Part shown: positions 40,459 to 62,779 of the stretch, piece after piece
Position numbering within the stretch: the stretch's first letter is position 1
How the letters are laid out: each line of letters begins with the position of its first letter
Source of the DNA: Antennarius striatus
Taxonomy: Eukaryota > Chordata > Actinopteri > Lophiiformes > Antennariidae
Direction of reading: 5' to 3'
Assembly: GCF_040054535.1 (NCBI RefSeq)
Contig: NC_090780.1
Location: 3,201,001 to 3,265,000 of the forward strand
DNA: 64,000 bases
The notes under the pieces: generated by a model
Told to the model about the DNA's origin: nothing
The model's database searches: none
What the model saw: the letters and a program-made list of their open reading frames with translations, nothing else
Position numbers and translations under genes: made by a program

Positions 40459-43400
40459 TAAATACACCATTTATCAATTGTTTGCAGTTCCCAAACGAGA
40501 CAACATGAACAGTTTAAGTGTCTCAGTACGACATGTATTACTAGAATAATGTCAGATATAACATTAAATGTTAGTCCAACTGACTGCTGTAATCTAAAAC
40601 TGACTCAAGCCACTCTAGTAGTTAGAAGAGACTCTTTCTAATGTGTGGCTCATGGCATCGATCCTGAGGAAAAGTCCTCCTGAGGAAATGCCTGCAGTTC
40701 CATAATATTCCCAGTTTATGTGCTGCGACTGCCTTCTTAACACCCCATCAGAGATAATCCATGGGATTCTACTCAGACCACTGAGGTCTATTTGTGATCT
40801 TTGTCCGGTGATGACCACGCTTCATCGTGGTCACAGATAGCGAGATGTTTCCTTACAGGATTTCCTGATACTGCATGGAATCCATCGTACCTTTTCTGCA
40901 GACTTTATGCTGATCTGTGGACCTGAAAAGTTTGAAAACATACATAAGGGTATTAAATCCTTAATTCTGACCTTGCAGAAAAAGCTTTGCAACTCTATGA
41001 AGTGTTTTAAAAACATGATTTCAACATTTAATTTTCACTTCTGTCCTCTGACTAGGGGTCTTGTGCAGGAGGTTGAATTCTTCTTTGTAGAGAAGAATTC
41101 TGGGTTGAACGTGGAAAAGGAAAATCTTAGCATTGATGGAACTGAGCTATCTAATCTGGTCTGTGATGAGTTGGTTGCAAACTGCTGGTAAATAGTACAG
41201 TTTGACAGTTAACTTAATGTACAATGGGGTGAATAAAATTTGCTTCAGCCTTATGCTGTGTCAGAAATAAAGCACTCTACCTACTAACTCATGTATTTTT
41301 GCTCTTAATCACAGTAGAGCTGAAAACCACAGGAAATCATAGCTACTAATTAGTGGGAAATACCCAGCTGCCTATTGGTTTGATGCAGTCACTGACTGGA
41401 TATTGGACGGGCTCATGTGTAATCAATTTTCAAGGGATTTTACCCAAAGCGGGGTGCCAGTGAGGTCAGTCCATATGTAAGGAATAAACTACAGCATGGT
41501 GGCACGAGAGGGACTGTTTTTAAGGAATGCATCACAAGCAGTCGTCCACCACACAATCTATAGGCAGCTACCAAAGTGAGTGAGGTCCTCCAGAGAGGGG
41601 GGGGGGGGTTGCTGCTCCTGGTCCACAGCTCAGAGGCACTGAGAGCCCCAGATACCACTGACAAACACTGCCTCCATGTGGACAAAACACCTCAGCTGCT
41701 CCGCTGCAGCAAAGGTCAGCAGTTTTACAATATTTAGAAAGATAAACGCTGGAATTCAAAGCCTGAAAGAGTTCAATCAAAGTGATAAGAAATCAATGAA
41801 ACTCAAAGAGGAGGCCATAGAAGGAAGTTGTTAAAGAATCATACAGTTTGGCGTCATGTTGGGTGTTGCTGTTGTTTTACAGGAGGTAAGCTGACTGCAG
41901 ACTCCTCTGATGAAACAACGACTCTGAATCAAAAACAAACAAACTATGGGATGTTCTGTAAGACATAAATAAAACAGAAACATTTTGACTTTCATTTCAG
42001 TTGAAAACAGCACAACGTATCTCAAGTTCCTCTTCAACTTTATAGATTTTAAAAAAATAACTATTAGAGATTATTCTGAATTTAATGAAGTCAGTAGAGG
42101 AGCAATGTGGAGGAAACAGTTTGGACCGTTCCAAAAGTGAGAAGGCAGAGGGAGAGGTCTGTAGGGACAAAAACAAACAAACAAACAAACAAACAGACAC
42201 AATGCTGAATACACATGGTTTTCAATCCTTCATGTTGCACTGCATTATTAACCTGATTCTATGATGCATGATTCTTCATAGGCTTCGAGTCGCTTCAGAA
42301 AACCATGGTCACCAAACACGGTCCATCGCCGCCTCTACAAATGTGAGCTTAGACTCTCCCTTCTGAAGCCAAAGCCATAAATCAACAACACTCAGGATGC
42401 TGCCAACTTCTGTCGGTCTGAAGTCGTGTGAAGTCCTACCATCACGTTGTGTCTCTGGTCTGAAGAGAAGGATCAGAGTTACCAGCCTGAATTTCAAAAG
42501 CCTGTATCTGTGGGGGTGTTAGTGCCCAGACACTGAAGCCTCGTTTTACTCCTTTACTATAGTGAAGCTTCAGAACAGAAGATTCCAGGTAGTAGACACA
42601 CCCGTTTCCACTGCACTGAATGCAACAACAGAGCATTGACTGTTGAGTATGTAATGTTGTATGTTCTCTCTATAACAATGACTGATGTTAAAAACCCAGG
42701 AGATGAAACACAACAGTAAACATTAGCCTGTCCCAAATTTATTAAAATGTGTCACAAGAATATGATTTAGAATAATCATTTATTTTAAAAAAAACCCAAA
42801 GTTTCATTCTACTTTTATTAAAATTTCACAGTATCAGATTTTTTTGGGGGGATTTACAATAATTGTAATTTGTTTCTATATTTATGTATATGTATCATCG
42901 TTAGACAGAACAATATTATTGTTCCATTATCTCTATTCCAGTATCTGTAGGCTGTAGGCTGATCTACAAGCCCTGGTAAATGCAGAAGGTTGTAGCAGGA
43001 AGACATCCAATGTAAAAAAAACTTTGCCAAACAATCATGAGTATTCATCTAAAATGGAAAAAGATTGACACGCTGTGGCAACACCTAACGGGGCAAAAAG
43101 AAAACGTTTATATCAAGTTCACAAAAATGTGATGGAAAAAAACCATGTGGCTACATTTTTTGATCAAACTGAATTAAAGACCTTGAGTTGTATGAAATTA
43201 AATTATGAAAAAAGTTTTATAATTACATTTTTCATTTTTTTATGTGGATATTTTCCTTGCAATAATTTTTAATCCACACCAATGTCCCAGAGATTCCAAC
43301 CTTAATCTAGCCCAATAATTCATGAGCTTGGACTGAATTCTTGACTTCCACCTCAAGGGGAATTCATCAGCATCACCTCCACTGAAATTTGTCTCAATAT

Positions 43401-43511
43401 ACCTGTATACCTTCTTTTATGTCCCACAGATTCAAAACTGATAATCTCCACATCACACATCCAGAGGGAAGGACAGCACATTCACCAGCACACACTCTTT
43501 ATAAAAAAACA

Positions 43512-45948
43512 CATTTCAAATATAATTTATTGCACATTTAAAGATCAACAAAGTGGCACAATACCCATTTCAATCCTGGTGGAAACAAAAAAAAAATAAA
43601 AGGACGAAAGAAGTCCTTAGAAAATGCTCACATCCTGTTTTTGATCATTATTTTTAGACTTAATAAAATGGCCATTAAGTTGCAGGAATGTCAGACCGAA
43701 ACTGCATAGATTTATAAAAATAAAACATAAAAATGAGACACTTCTTTGATATGGAACAGAACGTTACTCACACATTACTCATATTTGTCATGAGCCCATC
43801 GACTTCCACATTCCCGTAGCACCGTACAAGTAGATCAGTGCGTCAGAACATACAGGGTATTTCCCAGTGTAGAACAGGAAAATCACTTAGAAGAAGAAAA
43901 AAAAAAATGTCAAGCCCAATTTTAAAAGTCACTTCTAGATATGATCCAAAAACGTCCAATGTTAAAAAGAAAAACATTCCTTCAGCCCCCCAAGAAAAAA
44001 TAAAATCTACACAAAACAAATTACATGATAGTCACAGTCTTTTGTTTTAAGATAATATTTACATCTTTGACCTCATTTTTCAGACAGTTTCTGGACTCGA
44101 TCTCCCAATCGTTCACTGTAGTTTTAGAATAATCCGTATTCTTGGTTCAATCACCCGTCATCACTGGACGGCGTGGCGTCGGTGGGTTGCTCTTACATCT
44201 GAGTGGCTAATATGTTGATGACTGGTTTCATAGTACATGTGGGCAGCAATCTATAGCTTTCTACCTACTGTTGCTGCATCAACTACATCATAAACCGAAC
44301 CACAGTGAAATGACTACCTGCCATTTGAGAGTGGCTTGCATGACACAAGAACCGACGATCGCCAGCTACAGTATGTACAGTAAGACAGTGAGGACTGCTA
44401 GCAGTTGGTACGATTAAAAAAAAAAAAATTAAGTACAGGTTTGATGGCACAAATGTTCAGAAGCCTTTGAGATCCCCCTCGCCTCACTCACACCGTAAGT
44501 AAAAGTCTCAATGTACAGTACAGTACAGGATACATACAAACCCAGCCAATGTTTAAAAAGCACAAAAGCATGCCGACAGGTTTCAAATCAACTCATATCA
44601 AAGTCATGAACACAGTTTTTATCAAGGTTACCTGATCATTTTCATTAGAGCCGCCTGGTTGCATATCTTTTTATGGCACAACAGCTGTGGAGTCGATGAG
44701 AGTTCTTTAGAACAAACAGTTACAGGATTATCTGTACTGCGAATTCACAGAGTTTATTGGGACTTCATTGGGACTTCAATTGTAAATAAGTGTAAAAAGT
44801 AAGCTTCTTGATAGTAAAATGTTCTTTGTACACGAACAGCAAAAAAAAAAAAAAAAGGAGAAATGTGATTCATTTGGCACACAAATATTTGCAGCCACAT
44901 CGGCCTCTTAGCAGGTCACGTAAAAGTTTGATGAGTTCCTCCATTCAAGTCTCAGAGGAAATGAAAGGTGCTAAAATTGCTCTTTAGTGCCACCGTAACT
45001 GTGTTAATTATTTAAATGCTATTATCCAGTTAAAATTAAGACTAAATCAATTAATTAAAACAGCAAACATACAAATATAACCTGCATTAAAATCATTTTA
45101 AATCGTGGTTGGATTCAGCGTTATGTGAAGAAATACAGCTATAAAAGAGAAAACCATTTGACCTCATTTCAGGTGTTCTGTTATCTTGTCTTTTCAGTAG
45201 ATTTGCTCTGCCAGAAACTTAATGTTTTAAAAAACCTTTGTCTATAAATAATGTGAGGAAAAAAAAAAAAGAATAACTCAGGAACTTTTAACAAAAACCT
45301 TAAAGCACAGGACGTATACTGTCTGAGGAAATAGAAATAACGACGCGAGTTCCAGCGCTGAGTTATTTTGGAGACGCTCTGAAGAAGCAGCACTTGAGAG
45401 AAGTGGAGAAAGAGATTCTAAAAAGTCAGGAACAATAGAGGAGGCGAGGGCGTGAGGAGAGACGAGCTTTCCTTTGGCGACTGAGCCTCAGCGTCAGGGT
45501 TCTCCTGTGGGCAGCGGGGGCAGCAGAGGAGGCCAGAGAGACAACCAAAGAGGGACAGAGGGAGGTGTCCACCCCATCCATCCTCCCATGACTGTCTCTC
45601 TTCAAATGACAGGTTCTTCTTTTCCCTCTTGCTTCACATGCAGCTCATGATTTGGGTTCCTCCCAACAAGAATATCTACCAAACACGTTTATTCCTGGAT
45701 TTAATCGGAGCAGATTTCAACTTCGTTTCTGCAGGAGAACCTTTGGTTAGCAGTGAGAGATTGTTTTCCAGGTTCTTCTGCAGGAGTTCCTCCTCCAGGA
45801 CGTTTGATGGGACGTCTGTAGGTTTCTGTTTCAGTCGTTCTTTGACAGAAGAATCGAGTTCCCTCCCACAGGCGCTCTTCTGAGATCGGTTAGTGCAGAT
45901 GGTTTTGTGTTGAGGCTTTCCCCTCTAGGTTCGGTTTAGTTAATGGTT
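43512..45948 (-). other. src: Probable src 3' UTR
   Basis: About 2.4 kb without a coding frame follows the src stop. AATAAA signals on the transcript strand lie at 45693-45688, 44758-44753 and 43531-43526; the last is followed by a GU/U-rich stretch, the usual layout of a cleavage site. Alternative 3' ends are therefore possible. The extent is inferred, since no cDNA is available. Confidence 0.45.
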
Positions 45949-54589
<8,641 letters not shown>

Positions 54590-54978
54590 GTGCACAGCTG
54601 GGGGCAAAAGGAGATCTGGGATTACAGACAGAAATCCGATCACTTCCTTCTTTAATCGATTCACTGATAAAACAATAAAATTGACTTAAGTCATCTGGGT
54701 AAACACACTTAACTCTCCAGTTTAAGTTCAACCATGTGACGAGTTTATTTGCTTCATATCATTGGGAATTAAATGTTTGCGGACGGCTAGTCAGCCAAAC
54801 AATTCATTTATAATAGTGACTGTAAAATGCTAAAAAATGATAAATTAAATAGATAAATTAAACGGATGTTTACTGGGATTAACAGCAGAAATGACGCTTG
54901 AAGGATGGCCTGTGTTTGCTAGTTTAAACCCAATAAGGAACAATAAAAACAAGACAATGGTCATAGACGTTTAACAAA

Positions 54979-55037
54979 TACAGTATTTTCCGCACTATGA
55001 GGCGCACCTTCAATGAATGGCCTACTTTAAACCTTTT
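54979..55037. mobile_element. Short inverted-repeat transposon (MITE), truncated copy
   Basis: TACAGTATTTTCCGCACTAT followed by GAGGCGCACCTTCAATGAAT and a remnant of the AAACCTTTTT core. It is the reverse orientation of the copy at 48315, missing one half. It sits in src intron 1. Confidence 0.7.
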
Positions 55038-55523
55038 TGTACTGTCTGCGGGGCTCAGATTAAGCAGAAACTCTCTGTGACACCCTTTTAATCCAATCTG
55101 ACAGGAGATGTTCACTCCTGGTTCAGTTTCTATTCGTTCACATTTGTAAGACTAAAAATTCCTCTTCGTGGTTTCAAGTTGATCCGTCTCCGATCTGCCG
55201 ATTGAGGTTCAGTTAGAAACGTTCAGCGTGTTGTAAAGGACACCTCCATACAGTCAAGGTCGTTCTTTTATTTAATCTGCTCTGAATCGATAACCATCTA
55301 CGAGGAAAGTAGAGCCTCAAACAAAGGAGGGGCAGGGTGGAATGAAAGCCGGGGCTGATACTGCTGAGCTGAGGAGAACAGAAAGTGATTCACCTCCAAC
55401 AGGTAACTATTCTGTCGTTTCTGCTTCTCAACCCGTCCAGTCTATTTATTATGGTCTAATAAATGATCTGGTTGTTATTAGAAATGCAGACAAACTTGTT
55501 CGCACAGAAAGTTTTAGTGCTGT

Positions 55524-55525
<2 letters not shown>

Positions 55526-55579
<54 letters not shown>
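55526..55579. repeat. (CA)n microsatellite in src intron 1
   Basis: About 27 units. It faces the (GT)n tract at 55729-55799. Confidence 0.95.
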
Positions 55580-55580
<1 letters not shown>

Positions 55581-55725
55581 TTCCACTCCAGCCCTCGAGT
55601 CATTGCAGACTGACTCACTGTGAGACCTTCTATTTCAGGCCAGTTGAAATGGAGACAGTCACACACACATGAAACAGCCTCGCTCCTTGGTGTATACAGA
55701 AGCTGTAAGCTCCAGACAGAGTGCA

Positions 55726-55728
<3 letters not shown>

Positions 55729-55799
<71 letters not shown>
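55729..55799. repeat. (GT)n microsatellite in src intron 1
   Basis: About 35 units, 149 bp from an opposite-sense (CA)n tract. The rest of intron 1 (54598-60861) has no recognisable exon; it holds a truncated MITE, a (GGA)n stretch near 59078 and poly-C/poly-G runs near 60050 and 60710. Confidence 0.95.
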
Positions 55800-55800
<1 letters not shown>

Positions 55801-58800
55801 CTCCGTGAGCGAGCAGCTGCTCCTTCGTCTCTGGGAAACAAAGCTCTATCGTACACGAACACCCGACCACAGTTGCTTCTCACATCCTTTTTTTCCAACA
55901 CATGCTGGTGTTTCCAGGATGCTGGTGAGTCTGATGGGCAAGGGAGGGGGGGGGGTTATTAAGACAAGGAGGAAGGAACTCGCAGTGGCTGTAAAAAGAA
56001 CGCGTAGGTGGTTGTTGTACAGTGCAGGACAGCTGAGGCTTAGTGGGTGTTTTAAGTGTAATGTGCAAGCCTAACATAATTACACAGGTATGGGGAATTC
56101 TCAAAGATATGGTCGGATCCCACTGGGGGGGGGTGTGTGTATGTGTGGGTGTCTGAGCTGTGTGAATCTAAGCAAATGTGAGCAATTTCAAGTGCACGCA
56201 TAATCATGCATGCTCCGATTCAACTCCTGCCAGGGTGTAATCTGGCTCACTCCGGGGGTTATTGTATCCCATGGTGCAACACTGAGTCACATGGAGATGG
56301 GAGGTGGACAGGGCTGCGTGGAGAGTAGGGTGTTTGATTTGCAGTCTGGATGTCAATAGTGGGATCTTTGGTGGGGGGCTCAGAGAGGCCTGAGGTGACC
56401 CTGGGTGAACAAGCAGATACACGAGGAGCGGAATCCACCAGAATAATATCCTGAACCAAACCCAGCATTAAATCGGTCATGTGTAGGACTGGATGGGTCG
56501 TACGGTATAATCATTAGAGTTGCTTCATGGGTTCCTCTGGTCACCAGTGGTCCAAACCTTGAATACCAGCCCATAGTAGAAGCTGAAGGCTTCAGGAAAG
56601 GAAGCTACAGGCCAAGAGGAGACAACTTCAGATACAACTTCAAAAGCTTGTGTTGTCAGTGAAGTCGGGCAGAAACATGGAAAAAACAACGCATTATCTT
56701 TTATTTTGTAATATCTACCATTTATACCTACATTGCATGGTAATTTATAATAAAAAGAATCGGCTTAAAATATACAAAGCGAGGACCCAGCGAGTGTTCC
56801 TTTAGTAAACAGCAGGAGAAGGTTTGTAACAGGATGTGTTTGCCTGACGCTGACTCGCTCCACATCATCTGCTCTGCAATTTACCCCACATGGAGGCACT
56901 GCAATTTGGCTGCTTGACAGAAAGTTTCTCCCAGTTTGGTGACTACGTCTGCTGATGTGACCGTGTGTGTGAACCTAGTAGAGATACAGTGGTTGTGATG
57001 GGCTAAAAGCCAACTCAAGGACAAAACAGCTGCATCCGGTTAGCATTAAAATAGTATTTAATTTGAAAATATGTTTAGGAAGCATGCCCTTCATTTATTA
57101 CGTAACTTTCACAAAACTTCCATACATTAGTTCACAATTTTGTAAATTACATCTTCCCCATGGACAGTTTAGGTGCAAGAACCTGACTGTATGTAAGATT
57201 TTAAAATTTGATCCTCTGGTTGAAGGAAAGTTGAGACACAAGACTTCAGTAATTGCGATGTTTAAGAACACGCTGATGAAGGAAGGCGATGATCTGCATC
57301 CGTATCCCGACGCAGCGATACAGGGACGAGTCCCACTCTCCCGGTGATCTGCAGGACGTTACAAACATCCTTAAAAGCCTCAGAGTTCATGAATGTAAAC
57401 AGCAGAGCTAGTGCTGTCGATGAGCCGCACGCCGTCTCCTAATATGGTGTTAGAGCCCCTAATGTCAGAATGTACAGATGTGACCTCCTCACACCACAAT
57501 GGAGGAGCAGTGAGTAATAAATAACACACAAAATCTGAGAAAAGTTGAAGGAACAGGAGAAACAAACAAAAGGAGAAGAACCAGAGCAGGAGGAGGTCGG
57601 GATAGCGGGAGGAAAGCTTTTTATTTTATTCTTAGGACAAATAATTGAGAAAGAAACTTTTGATGCTTTTTGTTATTTCCAATTTAAAATCATTTTTTAA
57701 AGTTGATCTCAAAAACATTTGAAGTTATTATTGTCTGTACGTCTGTTTTCTAATTATTTCTAGGAGGATTTTCCCTTAAAGCAGCATGAGCTTCATGTCT
57801 TGTAGCAACGTCAGAAAACCGTGTTAAATGATAAACACACACACATGCTGAATGTGAATTAAGTTGTGCCAGGTTGTGTGGTGGGAATGGAGATTATGAG
57901 GATTCGATATGAATCATAGCAAACAGCAGGTTTGTTCAAGGACTGTTCTGAATGGTGTTTACCTCAGAAACCACCGAGGACTTCAAGAGCACTTCAGCCT
58001 CTGAAGCACATTTATCACTAAATCGGCACTTTTTCATGTATTTGACTTGAAAGCTATCTATAAAAGGTCCTCTATAAAAAGGAAGGGAGTGCTGGGTATG
58101 AGAGGAAAATTACTGAATGGAAAGGACAAGCAGGTAAAGGAGGAGAGATAAGCTGCTGAGAGGAATTCAGGTCACAGAGTGCAGACGAGTCCCAACACCT
58201 GCAGGAGACCAGGTCTGTGCTGAATGGAGGCTGACGGGATTCCCATCAGGTGTCCGTTGATTCATTCTGATTTACATGTGACATCTTGACTACAGTTTCA
58301 CATACAGTATTCTTAAATCCATGCCTACATTTACTTTACGATCACGGAAACAGTTTAGTGACAGGAACTTTCTTCTGTCTTTAAAAAAGTCTTAGAGATC
58401 CCTCCAGAACAATTTGAAGCAGATTCTGGTTTGATACCTTCAGAGGGACTAACATCACCAGAAGCCACATTTGAACCTTGCATTAGCCTGCTAATGTGCT
58501 AAGCAAAAACTGTGAATGTGATGTTATCGTATTACCCGCAAAACATTACTTGCAGAATGAAATTCATGCAGAATGAAAATTTTGAATTTGTCAATTTGTT
58601 GGACCAACATAATAGAAACAACTAAAGTTGCTGGTATGAGGATTATTGACAGCTTGAAAAAATATTAAATGGATTTGCTGATGTTATTAAAATTCTTATA
58701 TTCAAAATCAATAGCACAAGATAGAATATAATTTGCTGGTTCATAATTTTAACATATATTAGTTCTAAAAATGCAGCACTTTATTGCAAAAGATGCTATT

Positions 58801-60861
58801 TTAATGTTAAAAAATAAAACACTGGCTCCACCTGCACAAAGTCTTTCTGACGTTTCCTGTCTAATCAGAATTCTCAATCCTTCCTCTGAAGCTGGGCTCA
58901 CAGAACACAGAATCCATACATTTCTGGTCATGCACATAAGCACATTTGGCCGTGACGACCAACACTGAGTCACAACAGATGGGAACAGTTGCCACTGTGC
59001 TGCAGAGAGGGAAGAATCTCAAGCCAATGTTTCTATCGAATGGGGAAATGTACATTTTGCCCCAGGGAGGAGAAGAAGAGGAGGAGGGGGAGGAGAAGGA
59101 GGAGGAAGGGCAACGATGGTTCCTCAAGATCAAAACGAGAGGGAATGTAAACATTAGCATTGTTGTTTTATCGCACGAGATGCTTTAAGATAGCATAAAA
59201 CAGTGTAATCCAACAATCTATACTCAATAATCTATACTGACAAATGGTTAGAGTTGATTGCTGTAATGTCACTCTCAATTCGGGGCACATTTTAAACAGA
59301 TTCACCGTCGTTTTCCCAAAATCCTTTGCTGACCTCACTCACTTTGTCCCATCTAAGCCTGTCTCCACCTGCCCCTCCTCGTCTCCTCTCAGTAATAAAT
59401 GAACAGAGGATGGAATAAGAGGAGAATTGTGACACAGATCAAACCCACTTTCATTTTCAGAGCGTCTACTAAAGCTCTGGTTTAAAGGATCCAGGATTTG
59501 AGGAGCAGCAGCTCCAGCATGAATGACCTCAAAACGGAGGGCAAGAGGTGGGGAGGAAGGACAATCAGGTGGAACTACGTTCTTAGTAAATGATTAACTC
59601 AGTTTGTAGGATTTGTATTGATTACAGAAAAAGACACAATGACATTTACAGACAGTCTGTGGGTGTTAAAGAGGACCTGTACTCTCAGACACCGAGCAAA
59701 TATTTAAAATGTCTTTTCATGAGGTCTGACAGAAAGGAGAACAAATAAAACCTTTAATCGATGACTTAAATCTAAATAAATAATTAGCATCATTTTTTAG
59801 ATACAAGCAATTTGAATTTAAATTGTGTTAAACTGTAACTTTTGACCAGACATAACAAGTCGAACGAAGATGTAACCTTGAGCCTTAATTACATTTAAAA
59901 CATCTGATCTTGTTCCACAGACCGTGTAGAAAAACACTTAAACCACTGATAATGAAAATAATCTTTAACACCATTAAAACCTATCCAGAGGACACTGTGT
60001 ATTTTGACTGGAGGGGGTTTGTTATTTGCCACTGTCCTGTGATAACCCCCCCCCCCCCCAACCATCGACCATCATCGTGATTCATGCGTCTGATTTCTGG
60101 CGGACCTGAATTTTCTGCATCACACAAATCAACTGGTTCTTAATCCGAAACCAGAAAAAAAAAAAAGAGACGTAACTGGATTAACAGCATAATTAAAACT
60201 CTATTTTCGCGGGATTAAACATGATGTTGTCAGGAAAGCCGCTTTCAAACCAAACGAGGGGTGGGGTGGGAGCTGCCCAGAGGAGTAGCAGCTGTCAACA
60301 TGATAATGTCCTACTCGGGGGTGGTGGTGGGGGGGGGTGTATTAATTTTTTTTAAAAAGGAAAAAAAGCGCCCGGACACAGGGCAGCCCACTCCCCATTA
60401 GACGCGTACCCGTGGATTTGTGAATGGGAACGGGCCACAAAGGCGCACATTCGGCCTGATGGATCAAAACAGGTGCTGCTACAGCTCCATTTTGAATTTC
60501 GATTGATTGTTGGATCTTGTTTTTTTTTTTTTCTTTCTTTCTGCGCATTCTGTGTGTTCTGGACGTTGTTATTCGTGTCATGAATATGACTTATGTCCAG
60601 ACGTGTTTTTGCGTGGGGGGAGTAGTAAATCGTCAACAGCGTCGCCGACAGCGCTGACCAATACGCGCTCCGACTCCAAGGCCTGATAACAATGAAACAC
60701 AACGTGAGGGGGGGGGGGGGGGGGGACGTACGCGTGTGGACAACATCTCCACGGGAAAAATACGCAGTCACAATCCGAAAGGCCTGCGTGGAAAACTGAC
60801 ATGATTGTAACCCCCCCCCAAAAAAAACAAAACAAAAAACAAAACCCCCAAGTTAACTCAC

Positions 60862-60960
60862 CTTTGACGCGTCTTGAAGATTCAACCCAAATTATCTGAG
60901 AGGTGCGGCGATCAATCGGATCAAATCCTTCTGATTGTCCGTATCAGAAAAATAATGGAA
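60862..60960 (-). other. src: Probable src non-coding first exon (5' end uncertain)
   Basis: A strong donor, CAAAG/GTGAGTTAAC, sits at 60862/60861 next to CpG-rich sequence, about 6.3 kb upstream of the first src coding exon. Vertebrate SRC genes have 5' non-coding exons, so this is the natural candidate. The transcription start is not visible; the upper coordinate is nominal and the exon could extend into the CpG-rich block. Confidence 0.5.
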
Positions 60961-61039
60961 GCGGGTGTCCAGTTGCTGTGGAAACCTCACACCAGTAACG
61001 AATCCCATTTAGCGGATTTTTTTTTTTAAATTTTTTTTT

Positions 61040-61400
61040 TAAGGCAGAATCGCCCGCAGCGGAGGTCGCGCAGCTCCGACTGGCTTCGGGAGCGCAGGGC
61101 GCAGCTGCCGGGCTGCCGCGGTGGGCAGGACAAACAGCCGACCCCACCGGGAAGCGTTCAACCGGGAGAGGCGACGGCGTGATGGAAGGGAGGACTGGTG
61201 CGGTGGGGAGAAGGCATGCCGTGTAGGGTGAGGTGGGGGTGGGTGGGCAGGGGATAGTGCATCACTGACGACAAAAACACAGCGCAAATATGACGAATGT
61301 GGAGTTTACGTAGTTTACGTAGATTGCGCAGCGGCGGTCGCGTTCACGCCACGTTCACGTCGCTGAGTGGAAGTTGTAGAATCCGACACGCAGAGTGTCT
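61040..61400 (-). promoter_or_regulatory. CpG-rich region, probable src promoter
   Basis: The only clearly CpG-rich block in the window, with runs such as GCGGAGGTCGCGCAGCTCCG and many CG dinucleotides up to about 61390. It lies directly upstream (minus strand) of the candidate non-coding exon. No TATA box stands out. Promoter function is inferred from base composition and position. Confidence 0.5.
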
Positions 61401-62063
61401 TCTGGAGACACCGGAGGATTAAATTAGATTCTAAAGCGATCAAAACAATCCCGGAGACGCGACGTGTTCTTCCGTTACGTCTGAACATTTTGGTTTAAGA
61501 GCGCTGGAAGTGTCGGTTGCCAAGCAACACCGACTTCTTTCTGAACGCCTTAACTTGGCGCAATGTTGGAACCTACGCGGAATTACGTTTGTCTCCAAAT
61601 ATCTAATAATGAGAAAATAAATGAATGCATTTTAACAGAATTTGGAAAAAAAAATTCTAAGCGTCACAAGAATTTATAGTGTTTAGATACAGTACTAGAA
61701 ATTAGACAAATACAACACAATTATATTTTAATGCAGTAAAAAATATCTTTGTGTCCCTAAGGTTTACAAGGTAGTAACGTAATGATTGTGCCTTCAACCC
61801 ACAATGACCTCATCATGACTCACTTCAGCTCAGCAATGGAGACAGATTTAGTGAATGACTACACAATGTCTTTATTTGTTGTCATCCAGTTAAAATTCAA
61901 TTAGTTTCCAAATAAAAAATGAAGAAAATACAACCAATAATATACATGTTGTTATAAATGAACATATATGATTAGAATGTGCTTTCTGTAGCACTGAGTT
62001 GAACTGGGGTGAACAGGACACACACAAATCTTTTACAAATGTCTCAAATTCACTGAACTTTTT

Positions 62064-62069
62064 TTTATT
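62064..62069 (-). promoter_or_regulatory. Candidate manbal poly(A) signal AATAAA
   Basis: On the transcript strand AATAAA lies about 110 nt after the manbal stop, beyond the (TG)n tract. A second AATAAA is at 61876-61871. Either could end the transcript. Confidence 0.4.
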
Positions 62070-62117
62070 GCTGTGACATGTCTCCTGTGTTTAATACATC
62101 TTAATGAGAACTGTGGG

Positions 62118-62119
<2 letters not shown>

Positions 62120-62180
<61 letters not shown>
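62120..62180. repeat. (CA)n microsatellite abutting the manbal stop codon
   Basis: About 30 units. On the transcript strand, TAG is followed at once by TGTGTG, so the 3' UTR starts with a (UG)n run. Confidence 0.95.
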
Positions 62181-62182
<2 letters not shown>

Positions 62183-62290
62183 TCGCTTCTTTTTGCTCTC
62201 CTTCTTTGCTTTCTGTCGCATCTGAGGAGCAGCTCCTTTTGGTTTCTTCACCTGTTCAGCATCCTTTCCATTAGTGGGCTCAGTCTCCTC
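62180..62290 (-). CDS. manbal: manbal coding exon 2
   Basis: Acceptor TCTCTACAG then 36 codons and TAG. It encodes the charged, Lys-rich cytosolic tail. The stop codon is fused directly to a (TG)n tract. Confidence 0.93.
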
Positions 62291-62779
62291 CTGTAGAGAC
62301 AACACAAAGTATGAAACGCCCTGTAATTTCAAAATAACTCCATTGACTCCTTAATTATGGGATTAAACATCCTGACTGAGTAACATTAAACAGATGCCAT
62401 GCTTGTGGTTTGCTATTTATGTGGATATGGCTCATATTTGAGCAGATCAACAAGGTAAGCTCTTTGTGGACAAGTCGGAATAAGTGTGATATCATTTCAC
62501 TACAATTCACATTTCAGAGTGGGGCCCCTATATAACATGTAAATACAAACAAACCGCAATGAGCTCCAAATACACTTGAGTTAAGAAACATTGTGAGGAC
62601 CAACCCGCTTGAAGCCGCTGTCTACCTACATGCTCATGTCCTTTGGATGTGGGGAAGATGACAGCAAGGATGCAGATGAGCTGGAAGATGGCCCCCAGAA
62701 AGAGCCCATAACGCAGAAGACTCTCTAAGAAGGTGGGCTCCGGGACCTCTGGGGGGGACAGGTCCAGATCTGCAGACAT
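62180..62779 (-). CDS. manbal: MANBAL-family small membrane protein, two coding exons, 86 aa
   Basis: The CDS joins 62779-62630 (150 nt) and 62290-62180 (111 nt with stop). The first exon encodes [20 protein letters not shown], then a hydrophobic membrane segment [20 protein letters not shown], ending at CAT/GTAGGT. The second encodes [13 protein letters not shown] and a lysine-rich tail ending KESKKKR. Length, order and N-terminal motif match vertebrate MANBAL (about 85 aa). Its function is unknown; the basic C-terminus resembles ER-type dilysine tails but this is only suggestive. The Met at 62779 was chosen because it begins the conserved [18 protein letters not shown] block; an upstream in-frame ATG at 62875 would add 32 unconserved residues. 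Its place beside src matches mammals. Confidence 0.95.
62630..62779 (-). CDS. manbal: manbal coding exon 1
   Basis: Exactly 50 codons from ATG to the donor GTAGGT. It holds the conserved N-terminus and the membrane segment. Confidence 0.94.

Noticed and set aside
40600..41190. Possible transposon or gene fragment with a 94-aa plus-strand frame
   Set aside because: No recognised motif or inverted ends; composition is ordinary.
56200..56600. Possible coding segment on the minus strand
   Set aside because: Overlapping frames give no recognised protein; it lies in src intron 1 with no splice support.
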